Below are positions 35,401 to 43,982 of a DNA stretch of 64,000 nucleotides, one piece after another. Origin of the DNA: an uncultured Methanospirillum sp. GTDB lineage: Archaea > Halobacteriota > Methanomicrobia > Methanomicrobiales > Methanospirillaceae. A program made the translations under genes and the position numbers. The notes beneath the pieces were generated by a model that saw only the letters and a program-made list of their open reading frames with translations, did no database searches and was not told the origin of the DNA. Each line of letters opens with the position of its first letter. Within the stretch, counting starts at the first letter, position 1. Location: NCBI RefSeq assembly GCF_963668475.1, contig NZ_OY764544.1, positions 2,480,001 through 2,544,000 of the forward strand, given 5' to 3'.

Positions 35401-35882
35401 CCGACGGTTGCAAGGGCGTATACAATAGCATCCCCTTCTGCCGGGGTGTGAATCAGATCCTGAAAGCAGGAGGTGAGGATACGGGAGGACTCCTGCTCAT
35501 CAAGGACCACGAACGAGGGCTCAACATGTGCCTCAAATGCAAACTCTCTGAGCACCTGGGCACAGAACGAATGAAAGGTCTGGACCGGTGCGATGAGAAA
35601 CTCTTCCCGGGTCCGTTCCCAGTAAACACCCTGTTTTGCCTCAAGGCTCTTTCTGATCCGCTCCTTCATCTCGGCTGCTGCCTTGTCAGTGAAGGTGAGG
35701 GCAAGGATGTTTCTGACCGATATCGGGTTCTCGTGCCACTCTTTTCCCTCCCCGAACGTCTCAAGCAGGTTCAGGTATTTGTTCACGAGCACATGGGTCT
35801 TCCCGGTTCCTGCCCCTGCGGTGACGATGAGTGAGCGGTCATGGGTGGTGATCGCCTCTATCTGGCGTGGTGTTCCGTTCAT
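32481..35882 (-). CDS. addA: AddA/RecB-type UvrD helicase-nuclease
   Basis: A 1133-residue protein. Walker A at about 20-28 (TAGAGTGKTHVLV), AFTFTDKA-like motif Ia (ILALTFTDKAAAEMKERIRK), Walker B at about 390 (YILVDEFQDTDPAQFEIV), GDPKQSIYLFREAD, and VRIMTVHAAKGLEFPIVFVP mark superfamily 1 DNA helicases. A C-terminal PD-(D/E)xK nuclease at about 1035-1060 shows GRIDCIVQKEDGSWLVIDYK. This is the architecture of bacterial AddA, which with AddB resects double-strand breaks for recombination. It overlaps the upstream addB-like gene by 4 bp. Confidence 0.85.
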   Translation of the reverse strand: MNGTPRQIEAITTHDRSLIVTAGAGTGKTHVLVNKYLNLLETFGEGKEWHENPISVRNILALTFTDKAAAEMKERIRKSLEAKQGVYWERTREEFLIAPVQTFHSFCAQVLREFAFEAHVEPSFVVLDEQESSRILTSCFQDLIHTPAEGDAIVYALATVGPYNLEQMIRTLYSRRDEAEKFFARLIGDQEAVISFWKHEIQAFRKEKAGEIRGDPTFRRAVRSLIAFALMDIPSDDKAMVYLQKVRPFLEVMDGDGSTGTADEFLEAVTRYLKVKLGSGGSKKIWTEELLAELRDTYKKLNAILEDVRAESAAAMRFDPGEKFSIRTIRFLIALGTSFTRFCELVEEEKAAAGGIDFADLIRSCRELFRDHHDLIAAHYNKQFRYILVDEFQDTDPAQFEIVTAIAGTPGPDLQSLFIVGDPKQSIYLFREADVTRFRDAASLITAECSGREIPLDVCFRSSPAVITFVNILFSGLFSTAEKPWEFPYEQAMVSDERAGHTGTVTLLLTHKDGEVSEPEAVADEIAAMVRGGSEVYEEGERDVEGRRTFSTRPAAWRDVVILLERRTNLGEYLHALGQRSIPYYVHKGTGFYQRQEILDLISLLTFLQRPYDDIALIGLLRSPYIGLEDTDLLHIRRSGAGTFFERLNRYGKRCDGAARAHDLLTTWRGRAGRWRVSHLIQSVLDESGVLAVYGGLEQGQQILSNIRKLQEMVREREEKGRYQLADLVTDLSEAVQTGDQEGEAMIDDPGLDAVRIMTVHAAKGLEFPIVFVPGMGQRPNLVQPPVLMEGPGPLMGVRIPDPEDNFETTETPVYSLLRYRQEERLLAEKKRLLYVALTRSADHLIMSGEIGDELPDGSKDTRLDWIIKELGITGNVISAGEMPLRSQDGTEITMRICEPAQAHIQADRTTPPFIIPDELRDEQGRFVLQQIAGDRSGSPLLVTEIAKAIAIDEADDHGEQQDGQHGARGAVYGTAVHEVLRGRDPAAVIREWEIGQDLHQELMEVKERFNSLPEIMNAGEVKRELAFTVTIDETPVTGRIDCIVQKEDGSWLVIDYKSDTLSGSDLITKMAYRVQTEIYRQAAEILGMKPATATLYSVPEGRLLSMEPLEKDAVSEIIRKAWNERQSGDRNT

Positions 35883-38800
35883 GACTCCTCCCCGCTGTCG
35901 CTGATCCTGAACCTGTTAAACCTGCAGATCCCGGTATATTCGCAGTATGGGACCTGGCAGGTTTCAGGCAGAGGGAATCTTCCACTCCTGATATGACTGA
36001 TACAGGTCCGGGCAGCATCAAGCGAGTTCATGAGGATATCCCTGAACCCGGTGGTTGCCCTGCTGGTTCCTGCCACGACCAGGTTCTTGTGATCCGGGCT
36101 CAGCAGCGGCCAGCTCTGCCTGACCTTTCTGCTGATCTCGCAGTAGGACCCTGCAATACCGGTGAGCGGGAGTTCGTCATCCTCATTCATCTTCTCAAGT
36201 GCCAGCAGGTAGAGAGGGAGCTGGAGAGCGGTCCCCTCCCTGATACCCTTGGCATTCGGGTAGGAACTCCCGGTCTTGTAGTCGATGATTGCAAAGTACC
36301 CGTCCCTGGAGAGATCAACCCGGTCTATCCTGCCCGAGATCCTGACCGGCTCCTCATCTCCCTGATCAAGCAGGACCCAGGATCTCTCTTCTGCTCTCCG
36401 GTCTTCTCCTGATATTTCACCGGTACTGGATTCTTCTTCCTGTACTGTGCCCGCTTTTTCTCCGTTTCTGTTTCTGTTTCCGCTTCCGTCTCCAGCTTTC
36501 TCCGCCCCGATCTCGCATTCAAAGTATCCGGGGAGAAGGGTGGTCTCCTCACGTGCCGCTTCACACGCAAGAAACCGGTCAAACAGGCCTGGCTGATCCC
36601 GGTCTCCAAAGAGCGAGAGGAGTGTTGCATGCCAGGCCGGAGTTGTGAACGTGTATCTCCGGCTCTTCTCGATCCCGATCTCCTTGAGAAGATCGGTTGC
36701 ACCAGCGAGGTACTGCCTGGTGATCTGCCTGGGACCGTCCTGTGACCATTGCCTGAAGAAGTCACAGAGTGTGTCATGGATAAAGTTCCCCCGCTGGGCA
36801 GGAGTCAGGGCGGGATCCACATCGGGGAGAGGAGAGAGGCGGAGTACCTGCTGAAGGAAGAATCTGAACGGGCAGGTGGCATATGTCTCAAGCCTCGTCG
36901 GTGCCCAGACCTTCGCAGGGCCGAACCGTTCTGTCAGCCATGCGGTTGCATCCTGATCGTCTGAAAGGACTCCGTCGTATGGTGAGTCTGGTGCACCGGT
37001 GCGGTGCCAGTCCTCCATCAGAATCCGCTCGGCCACAGAACCATACGTCTGATCAGCAGAAAGGAGATCCAGGATCTTCTCTGTAGTCCTGTCCAAAGCC
37101 TCGTCTGTATCCGGGGTCACATCTGATGAGGCTTCACCCTTCGCGATCAGCCTCCCGGCTGAAATCGCGGCATGACTCTTTGATCTGGTAATTACCCTTC
37201 CCCATTCAGGAGGATTCAGCCGGTGTCTCACTTCTTCCAGAAACGGGGAGGTGAGTTGGATCTTCTCGCCCCGGCTCCGTGGTGCAGAGAGATACACCTG
37301 GTCACCGGCAGATATGGCACTGATGAACGAGTACTGCTCACCGCTGATCACCTCGGAGAGGCTCCGGCCTCCGAGGAGGTCTGACTCCGCAGCGGTGAGG
37401 AGCGGAAGCCGTGTTGAAGGCCTGGGAATGTCCCCTTCAACAAGCCCGGCAAGGAAGAGGTATGGAAGGTGCAGGTAAGCTGTCTCTGAAAGCCGCATCA
37501 CCGTCACCCCGCCCTGATCCTCACTGATGGTCACCAGTTCCTCGAGAAGGTAGTTGAGGTACCTGGAGAATGAACCTACCCCGATCTTCCTGCCTGGCTC
37601 CGAGAGAGCAGAAAGCCTGGTGAGACAGAGATCAAACCGCTCCCATGCCCTCTTCTCCCGTTGTGATACCCTGACTGTGTCAGGCTTTCCGATAAACCCG
37701 GGCCTCACCCAGTGGTCAAGGATCTGACGAAAGACAGTCACATGTTCTGACAGGGTCTGCTCGACCCTGAGCGTGAGGAGGTCGGTCTGGAACTTCTCAA
37801 TCCATCCCCGTACTGCGGCAAGGTCTTCGGGATTAATCGCCTCGCCGGTTTCTCCATCGCTTCCACATTCAGAGTCCTCTGCAAGGGCCTCAAGGGTACG
37901 GTCCCAGGATGGGCCTTCTATGATTCTGGCCCTCCTGAGTATCATATCAACAACCCCGATCCCAGGCAGTCTGATATCAGGCTGGTCGGATCTGAAGAAC
38001 GGACTTGCCATCAGGCTCATCAGATCTTCACGTGGAAAATTATCAGCGACCAGGGAGGGGAAGAGGGTGAAGAAACCAACCAGAGGCTCCCTGTTCAATG
38101 CCTCGCCGGCAGAGATCTGCGAGGAGATACCAAAGTCCTGAAAGATTCCGGTTATCAGAGCATGAGAAGAGATGTCAGGAGTTACAACCGTGATATCATG
38201 AAGTGAAACCCCGCTCTCATGGAGATAGCAGATCTCTTCAGCAATGGATTCGAGTTCTTCACGCGGACTCTGGAAGATCCCGATGTTGATCCCCTCGTCG
38301 CTCCTGATCTCCTCTCCGGTGAAGAGCTTGGACAGGGGCGGCTCATCCATGGGGGTAATACCATCACCGAACCAGTCCGGGATATCATAGATACTCTGGT
38401 CCCTGCCGGTCGGATACTGATACACACAGTGTTCTGCATGATCCCTGATCGCCCTGATCAGTTCCTTCTCCCTCGGGAGGGGCTTGTGAAACCCCCTGAA
38501 TATGACAGTTCCGAAGGTATTGGACAGCCCGTCCTCGATTGTAGAGATAGTCCACTCGATAAGGCCGGTTGCATCTGTCAGACCTCTCTGGTCAAGGGCC
38601 CTGCTGTATGCTTCGAGTGCCAGATTGATCTGTCTGCACTTCTCAGAATTTCTTATCTGTACTGGTTCAAAAAAGGTAATTCTTCGCTGTGAGAGGATGT
38701 CCCGCAGTGCCAGGAGATCCTTGAGAGTCGTGGGGGCAGGGTTGTGTCGTGAAAAGAAGAACGGGATATCCTCGCGGATCGTTTCAAGTGTCTCTGAGAG

Positions 38801-39052
38801 GAGCTGGAGTGACTGACCGTCAGAGATCAGCGTTGTTTGTGAGTTTGAGTTCTCGTGGTGCCGTCTGCAGAACTCCCGAAGTGTTGTGATCTGATCAGGG
38901 AGTATCGGAGTCCCCGTTCTGACATATGCATCCTGAATCGCTCTGACAAGGTGGTTTGTCTGAACAAACAGAAAGTTCCGATCAGATGAAGGGGAAAAAT
39001 CTGCAAGGTCTGCGAGCAGGGGGTGTATTGATTCATCAGAGCCGGGTGTCAT
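35879..39052 (-). CDS. addB: AddB-type helicase-like nuclease with Fe-S cysteines
   Basis: A 1057-residue protein. The N-terminal two thirds are helicase-like but I find no Walker A motif, so that part is probably structural. The nuclease near 920-930 has GRIDRVDLSRDGYFAIIDYK followed by TALQLPLYLLALEKM. One Cys at about 727 (YATCPFRFFLQQVL) and three near 1035-1050 (CQVPYCEYTGICRF) fit the Fe-S cluster that holds AddB nuclease domains together, with slightly different spacing. A 4-bp overlap with the addA-like gene means the two are made together. Both nuclease motifs are intact, so this pair should cut both strands. Confidence 0.82.
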   Translation of the reverse strand: MTPGSDESIHPLLADLADFSPSSDRNFLFVQTNHLVRAIQDAYVRTGTPILPDQITTLREFCRRHHENSNSQTTLISDGQSLQLLSETLETIREDIPFFFSRHNPAPTTLKDLLALRDILSQRRITFFEPVQIRNSEKCRQINLALEAYSRALDQRGLTDATGLIEWTISTIEDGLSNTFGTVIFRGFHKPLPREKELIRAIRDHAEHCVYQYPTGRDQSIYDIPDWFGDGITPMDEPPLSKLFTGEEIRSDEGINIGIFQSPREELESIAEEICYLHESGVSLHDITVVTPDISSHALITGIFQDFGISSQISAGEALNREPLVGFFTLFPSLVADNFPREDLMSLMASPFFRSDQPDIRLPGIGVVDMILRRARIIEGPSWDRTLEALAEDSECGSDGETGEAINPEDLAAVRGWIEKFQTDLLTLRVEQTLSEHVTVFRQILDHWVRPGFIGKPDTVRVSQREKRAWERFDLCLTRLSALSEPGRKIGVGSFSRYLNYLLEELVTISEDQGGVTVMRLSETAYLHLPYLFLAGLVEGDIPRPSTRLPLLTAAESDLLGGRSLSEVISGEQYSFISAISAGDQVYLSAPRSRGEKIQLTSPFLEEVRHRLNPPEWGRVITRSKSHAAISAGRLIAKGEASSDVTPDTDEALDRTTEKILDLLSADQTYGSVAERILMEDWHRTGAPDSPYDGVLSDDQDATAWLTERFGPAKVWAPTRLETYATCPFRFFLQQVLRLSPLPDVDPALTPAQRGNFIHDTLCDFFRQWSQDGPRQITRQYLAGATDLLKEIGIEKSRRYTFTTPAWHATLLSLFGDRDQPGLFDRFLACEAAREETTLLPGYFECEIGAEKAGDGSGNRNRNGEKAGTVQEEESSTGEISGEDRRAEERSWVLLDQGDEEPVRISGRIDRVDLSRDGYFAIIDYKTGSSYPNAKGIREGTALQLPLYLLALEKMNEDDELPLTGIAGSYCEISRKVRQSWPLLSPDHKNLVVAGTSRATTGFRDILMNSLDAARTCISHIRSGRFPLPETCQVPYCEYTGICRFNRFRISDSGEES

Positions 39053-39148
39053 CGGAGGGGATCACTGATGTACCGTTTATCTGCAGACCATGTGATACCA
39101 ATGCATCGGTAAAAAAGAGCACAGACTGATGCGTTTGTGTTAGAAGAA

Positions 39149-39233
39149 TGTGGGAGAAGGGATTTGAACCCTCGAACGCCTTCGCGACAGGGCCCTCAAC
39201 CCTGCTCCTTTGACCTGGCTCGGATACTCCCAC
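39149..39233 (-). tRNA. tRNA-Leu (anticodon GAG)
   Basis: The 85-nt gene has acceptor stem GTGGGAG/CTCCCAC, D-arm with GGTC, anticodon stem CAGGG/CCCTG around loop TTGAGGG (anticodon GAG), a long class II variable arm (TCGCGAAGGCG) and T-arm GAGGG-TTCAAAT-CCCTT. CCA is not encoded, which fits the CCA-adding enzyme gene at 60.9 kb. It lies 96 bp upstream of the addB-like gene on the same strand. Confidence 0.95.
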
Positions 39234-39350
39234 ACAGAATAATTGATGTCACTGAATTACTTCAGTCATCATGAACAAAGAACACCCGGTTGTGTACAGA
39301 ATCTGTCGGGCCCCTTTCACTGCGTGCCTGAATAGGTGGGCGCATGAGCA

Positions 39351-39360
39351 CTTATACTTT
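39351..39360 (+). promoter_or_regulatory. TATA-like box upstream of the ACT regulator
   Basis: CTTATACTTT lies 43-52 bp before the ATG at 39403, in an otherwise GC-richer stretch. The position suits an archaeal TATA element with a short leader. Confidence 0.35.
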
Positions 39361-39402
39361 TTGACTTGAGATCCCCTGATCCCTTCTCATGAGTTCCCGG
39401 AC

Positions 39403-39942
39403 ATGTCCGTTATTTATCCCAGTCAGATCAAATCTCTGCATCATATGTGGTCGGCTATTCTCTCCGGGTTTTCAGATTCCCCGTCCCAGGGCAGGGTTGT
39501 CAGGTTTCTTCTTGAGAACGGATTCGGGGTGAACGAGGAGGGAAGGATCTGCTGTAACTCTATCCCGATTGCATCGACGCAGATCGGCCAGCAGGTAGGC
39601 GTTGATCGGAGAGTGGTGGACACAACCGCAAAGCGCATCCTCGACTCCCGCTACCGGGATATCTTCCTCTCGATGCGGGCGACCCCTGACCTGACTCTCA
39701 TTGCTGACAAACTCTCCCTCTCTGTCATCACCATCCTTCCTGATGATGCAACCAAGCCCGGGATTGTGGACGCCTGCATCCATGTCCTCTCCTCTCATGG
39801 GATCGCAATCAGGCAGCTCTTTGTCACTGATCCGCACCTCTCCGAGGACCCGAGGCTTGTCATCATCACCGAGAGTGTGATCCCTGCGCAGGTCATCGAG
39901 GATCTCAGGGCGCTTCCCTTTGTCAGGCGCCTGATCCTCTGA
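39403..39942 (+). CDS. Predicted amino-acid metabolism regulator with ACT domain
   Basis: A 179-residue protein. The N-terminal half (residues about 20-95) resembles a winged helix (STQIGQQVGVDRRVVDTTAK), and the C-terminal half an ACT domain (LSLSVITILPDDATKPGIVD, LFVTDPHLSEDPRLVIITE). The combination matches the archaeal family usually called 'predicted regulator of amino acid metabolism'. ACT domains commonly sense amino acids. It is a single gene, convergent with the HD-domain gene 22 bp away. Confidence 0.78.
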   Translation: MSVIYPSQIKSLHHMWSAILSGFSDSPSQGRVVRFLLENGFGVNEEGRICCNSIPIASTQIGQQVGVDRRVVDTTAKRILDSRYRDIFLSMRATPDLTLIADKLSLSVITILPDDATKPGIVDACIHVLSSHGIAIRQLFVTDPHLSEDPRLVIITESVIPAQVIEDLRALPFVRRLIL

Positions 39943-39964
39943 TTGAGCAGGCCAAAAAAAGTTT

Positions 39965-40489
39965 TCAGGGGAGGCTTCTGCCTGCAAGTGCTTCGAGTTC
40001 GTCCGCTAGCGCAGTAAACCGCTCCTGAACCTCCTGTGGAAACTTCAGGATCGAGAGATTGAGATCGCTTCTGCTGATGATCCTCGATCCCTTCACCAGG
40101 TTGTCGGCATGAGCCACGATCTTCTCTTCTATCGTCTCTGGGATCCTGTCCACATCTGAAAGTCCGAATCCGATCCTGTCCCTCCCGGTGAGGCCGGCAC
40201 CGATATGCCGTTCGACAATCAGGCAGACCTCCTCGGGAAACCCTATCTTTCTGCAGATCCTGCCCCCGGCATCGGCATGATCCATGCCATGAGTCTCTGA
40301 TCTGCCGACATCATGAAGAACAGCGCCGGCAGCGACAAGGTCCCGGTTAAGTTGGGCTGTGCCGGCAGAAAGGATCAGGTCTGCAATCCTGACTGCGACC
40401 TCACGCACCGTCAGGCAATGTGAGATCACTCCTGGATCGCATCCTGCTTCTTTGAGATAATTAATGTACTCGTCCCCGGGTTCAGGCAT
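39965..40489 (-). CDS. HD-domain protein (HDIG type)
   Basis: A 174-residue protein with the metal-binding H...HD...D motif: SHCLTVREVAVRIADLI, GAVLHDVGRSETHGMDHADA, CLIVERHIGAG and EEKIVAHADNLV. HD proteins are metal-dependent phosphohydrolases, often acting on nucleotides or RNA; the substrate here is unknown. It is the last gene of the five-gene minus-strand operon, overlapping TFE by 8 bp. Confidence 0.85.
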   Translation of the reverse strand: MPEPGDEYINYLKEAGCDPGVISHCLTVREVAVRIADLILSAGTAQLNRDLVAAGAVLHDVGRSETHGMDHADAGGRICRKIGFPEEVCLIVERHIGAGLTGRDRIGFGLSDVDRIPETIEEKIVAHADNLVKGSRIISRSDLNLSILKFPQEVQERFTALADELEALAGRSLP

Positions 40490-41003
40490 ACCCGAGCGTT
40501 TCCTTCATCCGTGCAATCCGGCGTGCCAATGCATCTACAAGAGGATCGTTGTCAAAGTGGGACATCTGGGTCTCACATGCCGGACATGCGAACTGGCTGT
40601 CCATTGCATCATAAAATGTGGAGACACACCCGCACTCCTTGCAGATGTAAAAGTCGTTCTGCTCCTCGTAATAATGACGCTTCTTCAGTTTTGCAAGGAT
40701 CACTTCCATGTCCTTTCCAACTGCGTCGTAGATATTGGAGAGTTGCAGATGCCACAGATAGGTCAGCCAGCCTGTCTCGTTATTCTTGATCCTCCGGTAA
40801 CGTGCCAGCCGGTGCTCATACAGAGTATAGAGCGTGTTCCTGACTGAGTTCAGGTTAATCTCGGTCAGTTCGGCCAGTTCCTCGTCGCTGTACTCTTTTC
40901 CCTCGGGAAACCGGCGGATAAGGTCCATCCCCTCGTCCCCGATCATCCGGTGCAGGTACGCTACGATCGCCGGCTCATCGAGCAGCTCTTCTACGGTGAC
41001 CAT
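40482..41003 (-). CDS. tfe: Transcription factor E (TFE alpha)
   Basis: A 173-residue protein with an N-terminal winged helix (EYSDEELAELTEINLNSVRN) and a C-terminal zinc ribbon (CKECGCVSTFYDA then CPACETQM). TFE joins the archaeal RNA polymerase initiation complex and helps melt promoter DNA. It follows the ATP-grasp gene with a 1-bp overlap. Confidence 0.92.
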   Translation of the reverse strand: MVTVEELLDEPAIVAYLHRMIGDEGMDLIRRFPEGKEYSDEELAELTEINLNSVRNTLYTLYEHRLARYRRIKNNETGWLTYLWHLQLSNIYDAVGKDMEVILAKLKKRHYYEEQNDFYICKECGCVSTFYDAMDSQFACPACETQMSHFDNDPLVDALARRIARMKETLGYA

Positions 41004-42091
41004 TACCCTATATATTGGGATACTCTCGTGATAGTTTTATCCAGTGCGAGACGGGCTGAGGATTCATTTGCTCCTTCTCCGAACACGCTGATGACGGCAT
41101 CTCCTTTCTCAAACGATGCAGGAGGAACCGGGATGTCTGCGACATCAGGGATGAGGTATGAGAGATCGGTTCTGATACTCAGATCCTCGGGTGCAAAGAG
41201 GATCTGCCTGATACAGGTACGTCCTCCTTCCGGGATTACTTCAGGGAGTACGCCGTGACAGGCATCGATGTGCAGTCTCACGAGGTTGCAGCCTGTCGCC
41301 CGTTCGATGGTGTCAAGGGTTGCAACGAATCTGGGGTTGACTTCAATCGCAGTGATGCCGGTTTCAGTTACAAGAAAGTCTATTCCGAGCACACCGCAGC
41401 ATCCGGTAGCAGCCGCTATCCTCTCAGCCATCATGCGCATCTGGTCTGCCATCTGATGCCTGAACGGTGTCAGCGATCCGCAGAACCCGTATCGTGCCTC
41501 CCTGCTTCCCCGCAGGATCTGAAGGTTGACTGCGACAGCCTTTGCCCGGTTGCCGTCAGCAACACAACATACCGAGGCCGGGATACCTGGTGCCAGTTCC
41601 TGGAGCAGGTATGGTTCACCGGGAAAGATATTCTCCCAGGCTCTGATGTCCTCTTCGCTGGTGACAAGGGCATTTCTCCAGCCTCCTGATCCCCGGCAGG
41701 GCTTGAGCATGGCAGGAAAGACGCCGGGAATGGCCAGGGCAGGAACCGGAAAACCGTGCTCCTCAAAGAACCGTTGTGTCAGTTCTTTATCAAGAAACCG
41801 TGCTGCAATGGCAGGATCAGTCCCGAGTATCGGTACCGGAAGGTCCGCAAGATCTTCGGCACCTGAAGTGGTGATGACCGCATCAACCTTCTGCTCACTG
41901 CAGAACCTGCGTATGAGATCCGGTAGTTCTGCAAGTTCTTCGAACCGCTCGTATGCAAAAACGAGGTTTATGAGATCCTGGTCGCAGAAGTTGTCGATGG
42001 CACAGACCTCAAGCCCGGCCCTGACCGCCGAAGAGACCACATGCCGTGTTGAGAATCCCGCGACAAGGATCCTCTGAATCGCTCCGTTCAT
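41003..42091 (-). CDS. ATP-grasp carboligase-like protein
   Basis: A 362-residue protein with an N-terminal pre-ATP-grasp domain ([20 protein letters not shown]) and an ATP-grasp fold: [60 protein letters not shown] and NPRF. It resembles the archaeal group annotated as predicted ATP-dependent carboligases related to biotin carboxylase. The substrate is unknown. Translationally coupled to trm56 and tfe. Confidence 0.78.
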   Translation of the reverse strand: MNGAIQRILVAGFSTRHVVSSAVRAGLEVCAIDNFCDQDLINLVFAYERFEELAELPDLIRRFCSEQKVDAVITTSGAEDLADLPVPILGTDPAIAARFLDKELTQRFFEEHGFPVPALAIPGVFPAMLKPCRGSGGWRNALVTSEEDIRAWENIFPGEPYLLQELAPGIPASVCCVADGNRAKAVAVNLQILRGSREARYGFCGSLTPFRHQMADQMRMMAERIAAATGCCGVLGIDFLVTETGITAIEVNPRFVATLDTIERATGCNLVRLHIDACHGVLPEVIPEGGRTCIRQILFAPEDLSIRTDLSYLIPDVADIPVPPASFEKGDAVISVFGEGANESSARLALDKTITRVSQYIG

Positions 42092-42624
42092 TCGTCAGGT
42101 CTGATCTCTTCGACCAGTTTGCCTTCCTTACAGGGAACAACCCTTACCTTGGCACCCGGGAACTTCTGGACAAGGGCATCTTTTCCCATGAGGTGATCAA
42201 GGAAGATCGCCATGCTTGAGATCTCAGAGTGCGGCTGGTTGCTGACCGCGACGTTGAAGTCGGCAAGGTGGTATACCTCACCTGGGACCTTCTCGGCCCC
42301 GACGACAACAAGGATCTTGTCACGTGAGAGGATCTCCTCTTCGACATCAGGCAGGTTGAGCCCGAACATGGTAAGATGTACAACCGTTCCGCCTGCCTCT
42401 TTCCAGTGGCGAATGCACGAGTGCCAGCCGACGTCGTTCTCAACAAAGAAATCTCCACCCCACCGGTCGCCGACATCAAGGATACTCTTCATGATACCGG
42501 TATCGTTTGAGGCCAGGTACATCCCGGTTGCACCAAGAGCCCGTGCTGTGAGCCCTACATGAGTGGTCACCCGCTGATCACGCTGCGGGCGATGACCAAG
42601 CCTGAGGATCGCAACCTCCTTCAT
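42088..42624 (-). CDS. trm56: tRNA (cytidine(56)-2'-O)-methyltransferase Trm56
   Basis: A 178-residue SPOUT methyltransferase. The N-terminus [20 protein letters not shown] with GLTARALGA is diagnostic of aTrm56, which methylates the ribose of C56 in the T-loop of archaeal tRNAs. The knot region contains [20 protein letters not shown] and [20 protein letters not shown]. It overlaps its neighbours by 4 bp on each side. Confidence 0.92.
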   Translation of the reverse strand: MKEVAILRLGHRPQRDQRVTTHVGLTARALGATGMYLASNDTGIMKSILDVGDRWGGDFFVENDVGWHSCIRHWKEAGGTVVHLTMFGLNLPDVEEEILSRDKILVVVGAEKVPGEVYHLADFNVAVSNQPHSEISSMAIFLDHLMGKDALVQKFPGAKVRVVPCKEGKLVEEIRPDE

Positions 42625-42938
42625 TCCTGTCCCCTCACATCATGACTCTTATCCGCTGATTCTATAGTGGGGTTTTTCACCTTTACAACTCCGTTCTCGA
42701 TGATAATATCTGAAAAAGGATCCTGATTCATCTGGCTTGTGATCAGGAACTCCTCAAGAGAGCATGCACGATACTGGTCTCCCCTGCACTCCACAAGATG
42801 GGTCTTCATGAGTCTTGCAAGTGATTCTTCAACCTGTTCACGGGAAAAACCGCTGTTCTCGCAGATATCGTCTGCGGTACAGTTCTTCCCTCCGGTTATG
42901 ACGTGGTAGATAGTCCAGTCATATTCCTCTGCTCTCAC
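42621..42938 (-). CDS. Small winged-helix protein, first gene of the TFE operon
   Basis: About 106 residues from a GTG at 42938. I prefer this to the far-upstream start at 43181, whose extra 81 residues are Cys/Arg-rich and overlap the divergent SIMPL gene. The helix-turn-helix is [20 protein letters not shown] and [12 protein letters not shown], with [20 protein letters not shown] after it. No ribosome site is obvious, so it may be leaderless. Possibly a regulator of the operon (inference); the exact family is not recognised. Confidence 0.65.
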   Translation of the reverse strand: MRAEEYDWTIYHVITGGKNCTADDICENSGFSREQVEESLARLMKTHLVECRGDQYRACSLEEFLITSQMNQDPFSDIIIENGVVKVKNPTIESADKSHDVRGQE

Positions 42939-43069
42939 GCTGGGTGAAGGTTGGCATGAATGGTAATTATAGTAAATGCAGAACGTTCCAAAACCTGAGA
43001 TCTTCACACGCTGTTGCATTTGAGCGGTGTGGTCTGTCTTTAGAGTATGTCCGGTACATGAGAAAGGGT

Positions 43070-43840
43070 ATGAGTCCAGGAACCAGAGATCAGAGTATGC
43101 AGTTCGTACAGGTTTGTATTGTGCTGGTGCTGGCCCTCTTGTTTGCCGGCATCGCCTGTGCAGAAGAGACCAGTGAGACAAAGGAGAACCTGATTCACGT
43201 GTCAGGGAGCGGGACCATCAAGACGACTCCTGACCGGTGTGAGATATCATTCTCGGTTGTGACCAAGAACCCGGATGTGAAAGCAGCACAGAAAGAGAAT
43301 GCCCGTAAAATGGATGCCGTAATGGCGGTTCTGAAAGATCCCGGGAAAGGGAATCTGACTCCGGCAGAGATCAGTACGAGTTCGTACTCGATATCAGAGG
43401 TCTACAGTCCTGATGACACTCTCAAGACCAAGTTTGGAGATAATGTCACCATCTACGAGGTTTCAAACACCGTCACGGTTGAGACATCGCAGCTGGATGC
43501 AGTCGGGGATCTCATCGATGTGGTGGTTGCAAGCGGTGCGAACGGTGTCAGTTCACTCAAGTTCACCCTGAGCAAACCGAAGACCGCCGAGCTCCGTAGT
43601 GAAGCACTCAAAATTGCAGTTGATAAAGCACGGGCTGATGCTGATGCCACCCTTTCTGCTCTCGGTACTGGTGTTGGTGCAGTTCACGAGGTGACGGTCG
43701 AGGACAGTTACAATCCACCGGTATACTTCAACCAGGATATGAGGAGTGAGAAACTGGCAGCAGCAGGGCCATCAACCCCGATAGAGCCAGGCAGTGTTGA
43801 TGTTACTGCACAGGTCTCGATCACCTACGAGATCGCCTGA
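43070..43840 (+). CDS. Secreted SIMPL-domain (DUF541) protein
   Basis: About 257 residues. I choose ATG 43070, which gives MSPGTRDQSMQFVQVCIVLV and a signal peptide ending at AGIACA; ATG 43097 leaves no positive charge before the helix, and longer starts run into the divergent wHTH gene. The mature part has the SIMPL pattern: HVSGSGTIKTTPDRCEISFS, AQKENARKMDAVMAVLK, ISTSSYSISEVY and EALKIAVDKARADADATLSA. SIMPL proteins are cell-envelope proteins of uncertain role. Element copy 3 follows 22 bp after the stop. Confidence 0.82.
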   Translation: MSPGTRDQSMQFVQVCIVLVLALLFAGIACAEETSETKENLIHVSGSGTIKTTPDRCEISFSVVTKNPDVKAAQKENARKMDAVMAVLKDPGKGNLTPAEISTSSYSISEVYSPDDTLKTKFGDNVTIYEVSNTVTVETSQLDAVGDLIDVVVASGANGVSSLKFTLSKPKTAELRSEALKIAVDKARADADATLSALGTGVGAVHEVTVEDSYNPPVYFNQDMRSEKLAAAGPSTPIEPGSVDVTAQVSITYEIA

Positions 43841-43861
43841 GGAGTAACGGATCATCACTTC

Positions 43862-43932
43862 CTTTTTGCATGAAAAGGTCCTTTTCACCGGTCCTGCCCG
43901 GGGGCCCCAACAGGGCACCGTTGGGGTTTTTT
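43862..43932 (+). repeat. Dispersed structured element, copy 3
   Basis: The same element as at 18096 and 19363, 24 kb away: TTTTTGCATGAAAAGGTCC, TTTTCACCGGTCC, TGCCCGGGGGCCCCAAC, then the GTTGGGG stem and TTTTTT. It differs from copy 2 at only a handful of positions. It lies directly after the SIMPL gene stop and so very likely acts as, or includes, its terminator. Confidence 0.7.
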
Positions 43933-43982
43933 AGGAGAGAGGGAGATTCTGTATTATCAAGCCCGGACAGAGTCCGGTACTC

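Noticed and set aside
42939-43181. An N-terminal extension of 81 residues on the wHTH gene
   Set aside because: The extra sequence is Cys/Arg-rich, without similarity, and overlaps the divergent SIMPL gene start region.
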